A stretch of DNA of 64,000 bases from Saccharibacillus deserti (GCF_013618475.1 NZ_JABJVN010000002.1:682001-746000); one strand, 5' to 3'. Positions 24,810-34,706 are shown, numbered from the stretch's first letter. Program-made: numbers and translations. Notes: a model not told the origin generated them from the letters alone.

Positions 24810-26369
24810 ATGACAGAACCAAGGAAAGTCAAAATTTTCGACACGACGCTCAGAGACGGAGAGCAGGCGCCGGGCGCTTCGCTTGATGTGGAACAAAAGG
24901 TAAAGCTGGCCCACCAGCTGGCACGCCTGGGCGTCGATACGATCGAGCCGGGGTTCCCGATTTCGAGTCCCGGCGATTTCCGGGCGGTGCAGCGGATTTC
25001 GCGCGAAATCGGCGGTGTCGAAATTTGCGGTTTCGCCCGGGCGGTCAAAGCCGATATCGATGCGGCGGTCCGGGCGACGGAAGATGCGCAGCGCAGACGG
25101 CTGCATCTGTTTTTGTCGTCGTCGACGATTCATTTGGACTTCCAGTTGAAAAAAACGCGTGCGGAAGTCGTCCGCTTGGCGAGGGAAATGGTCGCTTACG
25201 CCAAAGGATTCGCGGACGAAATCGAATTTTCGCCGATGGATGCGACACGGACCGGCGACGAATTTCTGTTCGAAGTGCTGGAGGCGGTGATCGAAGAAGG
25301 GGCGACGATCCTGAATATTCCGGATACGGTCGGTTTCGCGCTGCCGGAAGAGTATGGAGCGATGTTTACCCGGGTGATGCAAAGCGTACGCGGCAGCGAC
25401 CGGGTCGAGTTCAGCGCCCACTGCCACAACGATCTGGGATTGGCCGTAGCCAACAGCCTGGCCGCGGTCAAGGCGGGAGTCACGCATGTCGAAGTAACGG
25501 TGAACGGGATCGGCGAGCGTGCGGGCAACTGCTCGCTGGAAGAACTGACGATGGCGCTGGCCACGCGGGGGGAACAATTCGGCGTTGCAACGGGGATTCG
25601 GCTGGAAGAGATTTACGCGGCTTCGCAGATGGTCAGCCGGATGACGGGTTCGCCGATTGCGTTCAACAAACCGATCGTCGGCCGCAATGCGTTCCAGCAC
25701 GAAGCGGGGATCCATCAGGACGGACTGCTCAAGAACCGCAGCACGTATGAGATCATGGATCCCGAACGGTTGGGAATTCCCCGCAGCATGATCGTGCTGG
25801 GCAAGCATTCGGGACGCCATGCGCTGCGCCACCGGGTAGAAGAATTCGGGATCGAACTGAACGCCGAGCAGCTGGAAACGTTCTACGCCGCATTCAAGGA
25901 AAAAGCCGACGCCCAAAAAACGGTCCACGATCACGAACTGCTGCAGTTGGCCGGGCAGGCCGTAGATCGGGCACTCGAGCCGTACACGCTGGGCGAAGTT
26001 CAGTTCGCAGCCGGCAGCGGCACCCATCGGGCCGCTTCCTGCAAAATTCGCGACAATGCCAGCGGACGCGAAGAAGTCTATACGGGCAGCGGCGAAGGAC
26101 CGGTCGAAGCGGCGGTCGATGCGATCCGCAGCGCCGTGCCGGAACCGATCGAGTTTGCGGATCTGGAGCTGTATTCCGTTTCTTCCGGCGAGACATCGGC
26201 CGGAGAAGCCGGAGTCACCGTCCGCTTGGGCGGCCTGCTGCATCGAGGCACGGCAACGAACCGCGACATTTTGCTGGCCGCGGCCGAAGCGTATATGGCC
26301 GCCTGCAACCGGGCGGTCAGAGAAGCGAGGTCGCAGGCCAGGAAGGGGGCGGAAACGACCGTTTCCTAG
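24810..26369 (+). CDS. leuA: 2-isopropylmalate synthase
   Basis: A 519-residue enzyme that condenses acetyl-CoA with 2-oxoisovalerate, the first step of leucine synthesis. The HMGL-like TIM barrel (residues 1-270) has FDTTLRDGEQAPGASL with the metal-binding Asp, and FSAHCHNDLGLAVANS with the HxH metal pair. NGIGERAGNCSLEE is the family signature. The C-terminal LeuA dimer/allosteric domain (about 390-510), where leucine binds, is present. Length equals B. subtilis LeuA (518). ATG 24810 follows CGGAGG by 9 bases. The two CTC-type T-boxes confirm leucine as effector. leuBCD are not in the window. Confidence 0.93.
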   Translation: MTEPRKVKIFDTTLRDGEQAPGASLDVEQKVKLAHQLARLGVDTIEPGFPISSPGDFRAVQRISREIGGVEICGFARAVKADIDAAVRATEDAQRRRLHLFLSSSTIHLDFQLKKTRAEVVRLAREMVAYAKGFADEIEFSPMDATRTGDEFLFEVLEAVIEEGATILNIPDTVGFALPEEYGAMFTRVMQSVRGSDRVEFSAHCHNDLGLAVANSLAAVKAGVTHVEVTVNGIGERAGNCSLEELTMALATRGEQFGVATGIRLEEIYAASQMVSRMTGSPIAFNKPIVGRNAFQHEAGIHQDGLLKNRSTYEIMDPERLGIPRSMIVLGKHSGRHALRHRVEEFGIELNAEQLETFYAAFKEKADAQKTVHDHELLQLAGQAVDRALEPYTLGEVQFAAGSGTHRAASCKIRDNASGREEVYTGSGEGPVEAAVDAIRSAVPEPIEFADLELYSVSSGETSAGEAGVTVRLGGLLHRGTATNRDILLAAAEAYMAACNRAVREARSQARKGAETTVS

Positions 26370-26444
26370 AGGCGAACGGCCGGCCCGCTTTTATCCGGGA
26401 GGCTGCGCTGGCACCGGACAAAAGAAGCGGCGCCGAATCGGGGT

Positions 26445-27392
26445 TTAGAACAGACTCCAGTCCATCCGCTGCGAGAGCCGTTCAAGCAGGTGCACACCCG
26501 CGCTGCTGTTGCCTTTGGCGTTCAGGGCGGGGCCGATGACGCCGATGCCCAGTGCGCCGGGGACAAAAGTCAGAATACCGCCGGAAACGCCGCTTTTGGC
26601 CGGCAGTCCGGCTTTGATGGCGAATTCGCCGGAGGCGTTGTACATGCCGCAGGTAATCATGAAGGTCTTGGCGATCTGGACGTAGCGGCGGGGAATCAGT
26701 TCTTCGCCGCTCAACGGATCGGTGCCGTCATCGGCCAGCACAAGCGCCATCCGGGCCAGGTCGCGGCAGGTGGCTTCGATCGAGCAGTGGCGGAAATAAA
26801 CGGACAAGACTTCTTCCACGCCTCCGTCCAGCACGCCGTTCTCTACAAGAAAATAGCTGATGGAACGGTTGAGGTTGCCCGTTTCGAATTCGGAACGGTA
26901 AACCGCTTCATTGACCTGCAGCGCACTTCCGCCCGACAGACGACGGAAAAATTCCAGGATGCGCGCGGATTTCTCTTCCGGCGAAGAGCCTTTGATCATG
27001 GAAGAAACGGTAATGGCTCCGGCATTGATCAGCGGGTTGAACGGAATGCCCGGGCGGACCAGTTCCAGCTTGAGCATCGAATTGAAGTTGTCTCCGGTCG
27101 GTTCCATGCCGACACGGCCGAATACGGCTTCTTCTCCGTTATCCATCAAAGCCAGAATAAGCGTAAATACCTTGGAAATGCTCTGCAGCGTAAAGGTTGT
27201 GCCGCAGTCGCCGGCCGAAGCGGATTCGCCGCTGAGATCGAGCAGGTGAATGCCCAGTGCATCCGCCCGCGCTTTGGACAATTCGGGGATATAGGAAGCC
27301 ACTTCTCCGAGATCAGCCTGCTTGCGGCTGTGTTCCAGCCACTCCGGCAGAAACTGCCGGACTTCCGCCAATCGCGCTTCTTTGTTTATCAT
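26445..27392 (-). CDS. glsA: Glutaminase
   Basis: A 315-residue beta-lactamase-fold glutaminase that hydrolyses glutamine to glutamate and ammonia. The catalytic SxxK is seen in FTLQSISKVFTL near residue 65, with INAGAITV, the Tyr in MYNASGEFA and the closing KSGVSGGI motif near residue 260. Length and order fit GlsA/YbgJ of bacteria. ATG 27392 has AAGGAG 8 bases upstream; an ATG two codons earlier is too close to it. No glutamate or GABA transporter gene is adjacent, unlike in B. subtilis ylaM/ybgJ. Convergent with leuA across 75 bases without an obvious terminator. Confidence 0.93.
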   Translation of the reverse strand: MINKEARLAEVRQFLPEWLEHSRKQADLGEVASYIPELSKARADALGIHLLDLSGESASAGDCGTTFTLQSISKVFTLILALMDNGEEAVFGRVGMEPTGDNFNSMLKLELVRPGIPFNPLINAGAITVSSMIKGSSPEEKSARILEFFRRLSGGSALQVNEAVYRSEFETGNLNRSISYFLVENGVLDGGVEEVLSVYFRHCSIEATCRDLARMALVLADDGTDPLSGEELIPRRYVQIAKTFMITCGMYNASGEFAIKAGLPAKSGVSGGILTFVPGALGIGVIGPALNAKGNSSAGVHLLERLSQRMDWSLF

Positions 27393-27690
27393 GGACATCT
27401 CTCCTTGGAATCGGTTCGATTTCGGCCGTCGTTTTCCGGCTGCTTCCGTCGTGGTTTTATCATACCGCAGTCTCTCGGGCATAGACACCTGACATCTAAT
27501 GTCTGCTTGACTGCCAGTTATCCGAGCAGTTACAATATTATATACGGTTTCGTGGAACAATGTTCCGCAAATCAGACCCAAACGTTCGGAAAAGCGGCGT
27601 GCGCCCAGGCGGACAACTCTCAAGAACGATATGCGAAAAGCGACAAACCGCCCGTTCCTTCGCGAACGGGCTTTATAGGGAGTGGAGATA
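27393..27690 (+). promoter_or_regulatory. Control region and leader of the oppD-like gene
   Basis: A good promoter, TTGACT (27507-27512)/18 bases/TACAAT (27531-27536), points right. About 15 bases behind the predicted start lies the palindrome GGAACAATGTTCC (27554-27566), a possible operator. Near the gene a hairpin CCCGTTC/GAACGGG (27651-27670) lacks a proper T run. A -10-like TATGAT on the other strand could serve glutaminase. Confidence 0.5.
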
Positions 27691-28752
27691 ATGGAGAGAC
27701 TTCTCGAAGTCAAAGATTTGGCGATTTCATTCAAAACGCGCGCCGGCGAAGTTCAGGCCATCCGAGGCGTTAACTTCCATCTGAACAAAGGCGAGACGCT
27801 GGCAATCGTAGGCGAATCGGGTTCGGGCAAAAGTGTGACGTCCCAAGCGATCATGAAGCTCGTACCGGAACCGCAGGGTCAGTACAAACGCGGACAAATT
27901 CTGTTCGAAGGCCAGGATCTGATCAAAAAAACGCAAAACCAAATGCAGAAAATGCGCGGCAAAGAGATCGGCATGATCTTCCAGGATCCGATGACTTCGC
28001 TGAATCCGACCATGAAAGTCGGCAAGCAGATCACCGAGGTACTGTTCACGCACGAGAAGATTTCCGGAGCCGCCGCGCGCGCGCGCGGTCTGGAACTGCT
28101 GAAACTGGTCGGCATTCCGAACGCGGAAAAACGCTTCACCCAGTATCCGCACGAATTCTCCGGCGGTATGCGTCAGCGTGTCGTCATTGCCATGGCCCTT
28201 GCCGCCAATCCGAAGCTGCTGATCGCCGACGAACCGACGACGGCACTCGACGTTACCATCCAGGCGCAGATCCTCGAATTGATGAAGGATCTGCAGGCGA
28301 AGATCGGTACGGCCATCATCTTCATTACCCACGACCTTGGCGTTGTTGCCAAAATGGCCGACCGCGTAGCGGTTATGTATGCCGGCCAGATCGTGGAAAT
28401 GGGAACGGCTGCCGAGATCTTCTACGACCCTCGCCACCCGTATACCTGGGGACTGCTCTCCTCGATGCCTGCGCTCGACAGCAACGGCGAACAGAAACTG
28501 AACGCCATTCCGGGCACGCCTCCGGATCTGCTGCACCCGCCGATCGGCGACGCGTTCGCTTTGCGCAGCAACTACGCCATGAAGATCGACTTCGAGAAGG
28601 AGCCTCCGATGTTCCAGGTATCCGATACTCATTTCGTCAAATCCTGGCTTCTCCATCCGGATGCTCCGACGGTTACGCCGCCGGAAGCGGTACAGCGCCG
28701 CCAGCGGAAGCTGGATAACGCTTATGCCACTCCGGTTCTGGTCCAAGCCTAA
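27691..28752 (+). CDS. Oligopeptide/dipeptide ABC transporter ATP-binding protein (OppD/DppD-like)
   Basis: A 353-residue ATPase with Walker [10 protein letters not shown]-loop [14 protein letters not shown], signature FSGGMRQRV, Walker [13 protein letters not shown] and an H-loop in FITHDLG. The C-terminal oligo_HPY region ([28 protein letters not shown]) is specific to the OppD/OppF class; the Cys residues that usually bind an Fe-S cluster or are conserved there are missing. No OppB, OppC, OppF or binding protein gene is adjacent, so it must work with components encoded elsewhere. A strong terminator ends the unit. ATG 27691 is favoured over GTG 27682. Confidence 0.88.
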   Translation: MERLLEVKDLAISFKTRAGEVQAIRGVNFHLNKGETLAIVGESGSGKSVTSQAIMKLVPEPQGQYKRGQILFEGQDLIKKTQNQMQKMRGKEIGMIFQDPMTSLNPTMKVGKQITEVLFTHEKISGAAARARGLELLKLVGIPNAEKRFTQYPHEFSGGMRQRVVIAMALAANPKLLIADEPTTALDVTIQAQILELMKDLQAKIGTAIIFITHDLGVVAKMADRVAVMYAGQIVEMGTAAEIFYDPRHPYTWGLLSSMPALDSNGEQKLNAIPGTPPDLLHPPIGDAFALRSNYAMKIDFEKEPPMFQVSDTHFVKSWLLHPDAPTVTPPEAVQRRQRKLDNAYATPVLVQA

Positions 28753-28781
28753 GACCGAAGCCGTACCGATCATGCACGAAC

Positions 28782-28822
28782 AAAAGGGATGAAACCGAAA
28801 GTCTTCGGTTTCATCCCTTTTT
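28782..28822. terminator. Terminator after the OppD-like gene
   Basis: An 18-bp perfect stem (AAAAGGGATGAAACCGAA and complement) with a 4-base loop and T run. Symmetric enough to act also for the opposing MFS gene. Confidence 0.88.
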
Positions 28823-28883
28823 TGCTTGGAAACAGGCGGCAGGGCAAAGGCCGGCCCGCAGGCAGGCGGAAAAGCGAGCCGAC

Positions 28884-30197
28884 TTAACGGAGCGCAGTCT
28901 TCGCCCGGCGGGTTCCCGGTTCTCTGAACTTGAAGTAATACAGCAGCGAAGCGCTGACATACAAAGCGCCGGTGATGCTGAATGTAATCGCATATCCCCA
29001 ATAGTCGCCGTACGTTGTGACGAGATAAGACTGCACCGGTCCCATACTGGCCCATCCGAGCATAAAAGCCGTCTGGGTCAGCGAGTTGGCCAGACTGCGC
29101 TTGCTGTCCGGAATCCGGTCGACCATGACGGCGGACTGGATCGGGTTGGCCGCATTCATCAGCGCCTGTCGGAACAGGAAAGCGACAGAAGCGATCAGCA
29201 GTATGTTCGTGAATCCGGTCGTCAGCAGGAACGGCAGCGACAGCATCTGGAACAAGACGACCGCACGGACCGGACCGACCTTTCTCGACAGAGACGGGCC
29301 GATCAGCATGGAAATGATCGTCATGATCTGGCCAAGCGAGATCAGCAGGCTCATGGCGGTCAACGACACATCGAAACGGTTGGTGAAGTACAGATTCAGG
29401 TAAGGAACGACCAGCCCCGAGCCAAGGCCGATCGGAAGCTGGGCGAGAACAAACCAAAAGATGATCCGCCCGCTGCGCTCCTGCGCTTCGTCCACCTTGG
29501 AGGAAGAAACCGGCGAAGCGGCCGGCTCGGAACCGGCCGAGCCGCCGCTTCCCGCCGCAAGCGGAGTCTTCGGCGGTTCCGACTGCCTGCGGTCTTCGCG
29601 GATAAACAGCATGGGGACAAAAGCGGCAAGCGTTGCGATCCCTCCCGCAAACAACGTGAAGCGCAGGCTGGCTACCCGCTCGAAACCTGCATGCTGCAGG
29701 GAATCGGCAAGCACGCCGCCGCCCATGCTTCCGAGTACCTGCGCGGCCAGCATCAGCGACGAATAGGCACTGAATAGGGCCAGCCGCTGCGACTTTTTAA
29801 CATTTTCGGCCAGGAACGGAATAGCCAATACCTGGAAGAAAGCGGCGAATATACCGGAGCAGACGGCAAGAACCAGCAGCAGCGGCTCCGCTTCGGCCAA
29901 GGCGCGCAGGGCAAAGAAGACGCCGCTGAGCAGGGCTCCGACCACCAGCAGCATCTTGCGGCTCAAGCGGTCGCCGAACAAGCCGATCGGAATGAAAATG
30001 CAGGCCGTCGCCAACGACTGGATACTGACGACGCGGCCGTTCATGGCATCGCCGTAGCCGATTCCCTGAATATAAAGGTTGTACAAGACGGAAAACATGC
30101 CGCCTCCGATCTGATACAGCAGGTTGGCGGCGAAAAACAGTTTGACGTTGCGCGGCCAGCCGGCAATTCCGGCCGTCATGCGCCTGAACGATTCCAA
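28884..30197 (-). CDS. MFS transporter
   Basis: A 437-residue major facilitator with 12 predicted membrane segments in two halves joined by a polar loop (about 205-240, Ser/Pro/Gly-rich). Motif A is seen as GLFGDRLSRKMLL after the second helix. The order resembles drug or sugar efflux MFS_1 proteins; substrate unknown. TTG at 30197 is taken as start since AAAGGAGG is 7 bases upstream; the upstream ATG at 30221 overlaps that site. Confidence 0.82.
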   Translation of the reverse strand: MESFRRMTAGIAGWPRNVKLFFAANLLYQIGGGMFSVLYNLYIQGIGYGDAMNGRVVSIQSLATACIFIPIGLFGDRLSRKMLLVVGALLSGVFFALRALAEAEPLLLVLAVCSGIFAAFFQVLAIPFLAENVKKSQRLALFSAYSSLMLAAQVLGSMGGGVLADSLQHAGFERVASLRFTLFAGGIATLAAFVPMLFIREDRRQSEPPKTPLAAGSGGSAGSEPAASPVSSSKVDEAQERSGRIIFWFVLAQLPIGLGSGLVVPYLNLYFTNRFDVSLTAMSLLISLGQIMTIISMLIGPSLSRKVGPVRAVVLFQMLSLPFLLTTGFTNILLIASVAFLFRQALMNAANPIQSAVMVDRIPDSKRSLANSLTQTAFMLGWASMGPVQSYLVTTYGDYWGYAITFSITGALYVSASLLYYFKFREPGTRRAKTALR

Positions 30198-30381
30198 GTG
30201 AGGACCTCCTTTTTTGAACATGACTTTTCTATTTTACCAGTTCGGGAGAAAAGGGGGAAGGAAGCGCGGAGATCCGTAAGAGCTTTAAAGCACTTACGGA
30301 TCGGACTGTCGGTTAGATTTCCCGCTTGTCCATCGTTTATAATGGGAAAGAAATCGGAACGAACGAAAGTGGGGATGGAAG

Positions 30382-31260
30382 ATGGGACTGACCGAGCACA
30401 ATCGCAGCCGTCTGGAACAGGCGATCGAAGAACACGGTTTTGCGCATGCGGCCGATTATCTGCGCCGCACAATCAAACAAACGGTCGTATGGACGAAGAC
30501 CGGACCGGAACCGTATGCACAAACAGGCGGTTCGCGGGTCGGTGGAGAACCGGATCTGCCGGATTCGCTGGAATGGCCGGTCGATTCGGACGGTCTTCTG
30601 ATGTCGTTCGTGCTGCAGCTGAATCTGGCCGAGCTGCAGGATGCGGAGAACCGCCTGCCGGCCGACGGCATGCTGTTCTTTTTTGTCGGAGATTACGGGC
30701 TGGAAACCGAACACCGCGTGCTGCACGCGGCGGCGGAAGAAATGGGAAGCGCAAAGCGCACCGCGGCTCCTGGAAAACTTTCGTTTGAAGAAGACTTCGG
30801 GCCTTATCATCCCTACCTGCTGAAAGCGGGCGCTTCGCTGCAGCTGCCGAGTTACTCTTATGTGGACGAAGAGGCGGTCGAAGACGACGAGCACGGTTGG
30901 GAAGAATACGAAGAGATCAGTTTCAGTATCCGGGGAGACTCGAAAAAAGAAGTGGTCCGTATGTTCGGCTATGCCGAAGGCCAACACGGCGACGACGAGT
31001 ATCTGGCCGCGCTGTCGCTGTTTGGCTGCGAAGAGACCTACTCTCCCGACGAAGCGATCGCCCGTTTGACCTTGACGTTGGGCAGCGAAGAGCTTGCGAG
31101 GCGCGAGGTGGCCGATATCGTGATGCTGGCGGAGATCGAATCGGACGACGACATCGGCTTTATGTGGGGAGACGCGGGCGTGCTGCATTATTTTATACGC
31201 AGGGAGGATCTGCTGGCCGGCCGCTTCGACCGTACGTATTGTGCTTATTATTCGAGCTGA
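30382..31260 (+). CDS. DUF1963 protein (YwqG-like)
   Basis: A 292-residue YwqG-type protein: GGSRVGGEPDLPDSLEWP near residue 48 is the hallmark that opens the fold, then LMSFVLQLNLAEL, ADGMLFFFVGDY and, at the end, FMWGDAGVLHYFIRREDLLAGRFD. The family is found in Bacilli and in contexts with toxin-immunity genes, but no molecular role is proven. Acidic overall and soluble. It is 21 bases before a DUF4261 gene, probably one operon. Confidence 0.82.
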   Translation: MGLTEHNRSRLEQAIEEHGFAHAADYLRRTIKQTVVWTKTGPEPYAQTGGSRVGGEPDLPDSLEWPVDSDGLLMSFVLQLNLAELQDAENRLPADGMLFFFVGDYGLETEHRVLHAAAEEMGSAKRTAAPGKLSFEEDFGPYHPYLLKAGASLQLPSYSYVDEEAVEDDEHGWEEYEEISFSIRGDSKKEVVRMFGYAEGQHGDDEYLAALSLFGCEETYSPDEAIARLTLTLGSEELARREVADIVMLAEIESDDDIGFMWGDAGVLHYFIRREDLLAGRFDRTYCAYYSS

Positions 31261-31281
31261 CCATTCAAGGAGGAACGCAAT

Positions 31282-32247
31282 ATGACGAATCCGCACGAAC
31301 CAGAGGCAGAACAAACCGGAGACGGGATGAATACCGAGACCGAAGCGATGCTGGCGGCTGAAAAAGACTTCGGATTTGCCCGCGTGTACACGATCGAGCT
31401 GAAGTACAAAGAGAAGCCCGACTTTTCGCGCAAACGCCTCTACGAGAAAATGCAGCTGTATACGGGCACGATCGAACAGCCGGAAGAACAAAAGCTGGAA
31501 GACCGTCTGGTCGTCTGGGAACCGTCGGACCGCTCGGAGACCGATATGCTGCACTTTTTCCATCTGAACTATCCGGTAAAATTCGCCGACGGCGAAATGC
31601 CCGCGCAGACTTCGCTGATGCCGATGCCCAGCCGTCCGGCCGAAGAATACGAGACCGCCATCCAGCAGGCTTGGCATTGGGCCGATGCGGGAGCGGTTGT
31701 TGCGCAGTGCCGCTACTCCGTCCGGTTGATCGATATGATGGCTTCGGGACTGGCTCCCCAGGATCGGCTGAGACTTCTGACCGGCGCGTTGCGCGCCGTG
31801 CTGGAGACGGCGCCGTGCGACGCCGTTTATTTCCGCGAAAGCGACAAACTGCTGGAACCGGGCGACTATCTGACGGCGATCGAAGCGGGCGGCATTCTGT
31901 ACGGAGCGATGAATGTAAGGTTCTATAATGTGGAAGGCACAGGCAGCGGCAGAAACGAAATGCTGATGGATACCCTCGGACTGGCCGCGCTGGGCATTCC
32001 CGACGTACAGTGCCATTTTTTTGATCTGGAGCCGACCGGAGTGGCCCAACAGGTCACGAATCTGGGGTATTACCTGTTCGACAGCGGCGATGTGATTCAA
32101 GATGGAGAAACGTTCGGGCCGACCGAAGATGTCCGCTGGCGCTGTGAGCATCAGTATGCGCTGTCGCCTCCCCACCGCCTCGTGCTGGACATCGATCCGG
32201 GTCAGCCTTATTACGCCGGGCATCATAAAGCGCCGGTCGAAGAGTAA
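31282..32247 (+). CDS. DUF4261 domain protein
   Basis: A 321-residue protein. The first 30 residues are polar. A middle part (YTIELKYKEKPDFSRKRLYEKM, LNYPVKFADGEMPAQT) is followed by the DUF4261 signature of about residues 195-275: GAMNVRFYNVEG, MLMDTLGLAALGIPDVQCHF and GYYLFDSGDVIQDGETFG. Function unknown; the family often accompanies DUF1963/SMI1-like proteins. AAGGAGG lies 8 bases before the ATG at 31282. Confidence 0.8.
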   Translation: MTNPHEPEAEQTGDGMNTETEAMLAAEKDFGFARVYTIELKYKEKPDFSRKRLYEKMQLYTGTIEQPEEQKLEDRLVVWEPSDRSETDMLHFFHLNYPVKFADGEMPAQTSLMPMPSRPAEEYETAIQQAWHWADAGAVVAQCRYSVRLIDMMASGLAPQDRLRLLTGALRAVLETAPCDAVYFRESDKLLEPGDYLTAIEAGGILYGAMNVRFYNVEGTGSGRNEMLMDTLGLAALGIPDVQCHFFDLEPTGVAQQVTNLGYYLFDSGDVIQDGETFGPTEDVRWRCEHQYALSPPHRLVLDIDPGQPYYAGHHKAPVEE

Positions 32248-32327
32248 AGGCGGCTTCGCTCCGGCAGCGGGCCGGCGAAGATAAGTCAAAATTTAAATAA
32301 GTAAATTTTAGCATAAATGTTTCGAAT

Positions 32328-32356
32328 TTGTGTAAGCTGTACAGGGTCTGTATACT
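32328..32356 (+). promoter_or_regulatory. Promoter of degV-like gene
   Basis: TTGTGT (32328-32333), 17-base spacer, TATACT (32351-32356), downstream of an AT-rich stretch. The leader of about 75 bases has no clear hairpin. Confidence 0.6.
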
Positions 32357-32435
32357 GGAGAGGACAGCTTGAACAAACACTTCGTCTGCGAGCTTTGCGG
32401 CCGGCGTGGGCTGATTGGACACAGGAGAGTGACGC

Positions 32436-33278
32436 ATGCGCAAAATCAAAGTGGTTACGGATTCGACCGTTGATCTGAGCGATCGGGTATTGGCGGAATA
32501 CGGAGTTGAAATGGTTCCGCTCTCTTTTACCATCGACGGACAAAACTATACGGACCGGGTGGACATTACCCCGGAAACGTTTATCCAAAAAATGATCCAT
32601 GCCGCCGAACTGCCGAAAAGCTCACAGCCGGCTCCCGGAACGTTCGTCGAATTGTATGATCGCCTGGGGGCGGAAGGTTACGACGTAATCTCGATTCATA
32701 TGACCGGAGGAATGAGCGGAACGGTTCGCTCCGCCGAAATGGCGGCGGACATGACCGAAACGAACGTGACCGTGGTCGATTCGAAATATATTTCCAGAGG
32801 ATTGGCTTTCCAGGTTGTCGAAGCGGCCGAAATGGCCGCGGCAGGGCGGACAATGGAAGAGATTCTGGTGCGTCTGGACGAAGTGCGCGCGGCAACCCGG
32901 CTGTATGTGGTTGTCGACACGCTGGAGAATCTGGTCAAAGGCGGACGGATCGGCCGCGGCAAAGCTCTGATCGGATCGCTGCTGCATATCAAACCGATCG
33001 GCATCCTCAAAGACGGGGTCTATACGCCGGAGTCCAATCCCCGCAGCCACGCCCAGGTCGTCAAACACCTGGCCCGCGAGTTTGCCGAAGACGTCAAAGG
33101 ACGGACGGTCAAAGGCGTGGGTCTGGTACACGCCGAAGGCAGCAAGCTGGCGGAGAGCCTCAAAGCCAAAATTCACGAACTGACCGGATACACGCAGATC
33201 GAGATCGATTATACGACGCCCGTCATCAGCACGCATACGGGACCCGGAGCGATCGGTTTTATGTATTATTACGAATAA
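32436..33278 (+). CDS. DegV family fatty-acid-binding protein (FakB-like)
   Basis: A 280-residue DegV fold. The first loop KVVTDSTVDLS and the SSQPAPGTFVELYDRL and ISIHMTGGMSGTV segments (Thr/Ser pair) form the fatty acid carboxylate site; NLVKGGRIGRGKALIGSLLHIKP is the DegV signature. FakB proteins present exogenous fatty acids to the kinase FakA for phosphorylation and phospholipid synthesis. fakA is not nearby. ATG 32436 follows CAGGAGAG. Confidence 0.88.
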   Translation: MRKIKVVTDSTVDLSDRVLAEYGVEMVPLSFTIDGQNYTDRVDITPETFIQKMIHAAELPKSSQPAPGTFVELYDRLGAEGYDVISIHMTGGMSGTVRSAEMAADMTETNVTVVDSKYISRGLAFQVVEAAEMAAAGRTMEEILVRLDEVRAATRLYVVVDTLENLVKGGRIGRGKALIGSLLHIKPIGILKDGVYTPESNPRSHAQVVKHLAREFAEDVKGRTVKGVGLVHAEGSKLAESLKAKIHELTGYTQIEIDYTTPVISTHTGPGAIGFMYYYE

Positions 33279-33307
33279 ACGCCGCGCCTATACAAGTCCG
33301 AAACACC

Positions 33308-33341
33308 AAAAAGCCGTTCCCCTCGGGGAACGGCTTTTTCT
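33308..33341. terminator. Bidirectional terminator between degV-like and dipeptidase genes
   Basis: A 15-bp stem (AAAAAGCCGTTCCCC and complement) with a minimal loop, ended by a T run on both strands. Confidence 0.88.
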
Positions 33342-34706
33342 TTATTGGACCGTCTTCAAATACTGGACGAGCGTCAGGAGACCTTTGTCGAAATTCTCCA
33401 GATTGAAATGTTCGTTCGGCGCGTGCAGATTCTCGTCCGGCAGACCGAAGCCCATCAGAACGACCGGCGCTTCCAATACCCGGGAGAACGCTTCGATGAT
33501 CGGGATCGAGCCGCCGTCTTTCGTGAACAAAGCGCGTACGCCGTATACGGTTTCGTAGGCGTCCGCCGCTTTTTGCAGGAAAGGATGGGACGGGTCGATA
33601 TTGAAAGCGAACGCTTTCTCGCCCGGTACGAGCGTCAGCTTGGCCCCGACAGGGGTATGGGCATGCAGATGGCGTTCGATTTTGTTCAAGATATCCTGCG
33701 GGTCCTGATTTGCGACCAGGCGGCAGGTGATCTTGGCATGCGCTTCTTTGGGGATGACCGTCTTGGTACCTTCGCCCTGGAATCCGCCGTAAACGCCGTT
33801 CAGTTCGAGCGTAGGGCGTACGCCGGTACGCTCGAGGAAAGAATAGCTTTCTTCGCCGAACAAGGAATCGAGACCCAGATCGGTTTTGAGTTTTTCTTCG
33901 TCGTAATCCATTTTGGCCAGCTCGCCGCGCATGTCTTCGGTCAGCGGAAGCACATCGTCATAGAACCCGTCCACAAGCACGCGGCCCGTCTTCTCGTCGT
34001 GCAGCGAGTTCAGCAGACTGACGATCGCGTGCAGGGCATTCGGAACGCCGCCGCCGAACGAACCGGAATGCAGATCCGTATTGGCCGTGTTCAGCGAGAC
34101 TTCGATCGAACACAGTCCGCGCAGACCCGTGCTGATCGCCGGCTTGCCGCGCTCGAGCAGTGAAGTGTCCGAGATGAGAACGGCATCGGCCGCAAGGGCT
34201 TCCGCATGCTTGTCCAGGAACTCGACCAGATTCGGGCTCGAGACTTCTTCTTCGCCTTCGATACACAGTTTGACATTGACCGGAAGTTTGCCTTCCTGGT
34301 TCAGGATCGCTTCCAGCGCCTTGACATGCAGCAGCACCTGTCCTTTGTCGTCCGTCGCGCCGCGCGCATACAGTTTGCCGTCGCGCTCGGTCGGTTCAAA
34401 AGGAGGCGTCTCCCACAGATTCAGCGGATCGACCGGCTGTACGTCGTAATGACCGTAGATCAGAAGCGTCGGCGCGCCTTCCGCATGCAGATGGTCGGCG
34501 GTCAGAATCGGATGACCTTCCGTTTCGTTCAGCGTTACGTTCTCGAGTCCGGCGCGTACGAGCGCATCCTTCAGCCATTCGGCCGCACGGCGGACATCGC
34601 CTTTGTGCGCGGACAGCGCGGAGATGCTCGGAATAGCCAGCCATTCCTTGAGTTCGTTCAGATGCTTCTCGCGGTTCTGTTCGAAATAAGTTCGGTAATT
34701 GTTCAT
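33342..34706 (-). CDS. M20-family dipeptidase
   Basis: A 454-residue metallopeptidase of the ArgE/DapE/CNDP type. Metal and catalytic residues: H and D in IYGHYDVQPVDP, D in ARGATDDKGQ, EE in CIEGEEEVSS, D in LISDTSLLE and H near the end in LHAPNEHFNLEN. The dimerisation (lid) domain lies at about residues 210-330. The family hydrolyses dipeptides with broad side-chain preference. The start is ATG 34706; AAGGAGG lies 14 bases upstream, a long spacing, but no closer start exists. Confidence 0.9.
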   Translation of the reverse strand: MNNYRTYFEQNREKHLNELKEWLAIPSISALSAHKGDVRRAAEWLKDALVRAGLENVTLNETEGHPILTADHLHAEGAPTLLIYGHYDVQPVDPLNLWETPPFEPTERDGKLYARGATDDKGQVLLHVKALEAILNQEGKLPVNVKLCIEGEEEVSSPNLVEFLDKHAEALAADAVLISDTSLLERGKPAISTGLRGLCSIEVSLNTANTDLHSGSFGGGVPNALHAIVSLLNSLHDEKTGRVLVDGFYDDVLPLTEDMRGELAKMDYDEEKLKTDLGLDSLFGEESYSFLERTGVRPTLELNGVYGGFQGEGTKTVIPKEAHAKITCRLVANQDPQDILNKIERHLHAHTPVGAKLTLVPGEKAFAFNIDPSHPFLQKAADAYETVYGVRALFTKDGGSIPIIEAFSRVLEAPVVLMGFGLPDENLHAPNEHFNLENFDKGLLTLVQYLKTVQ

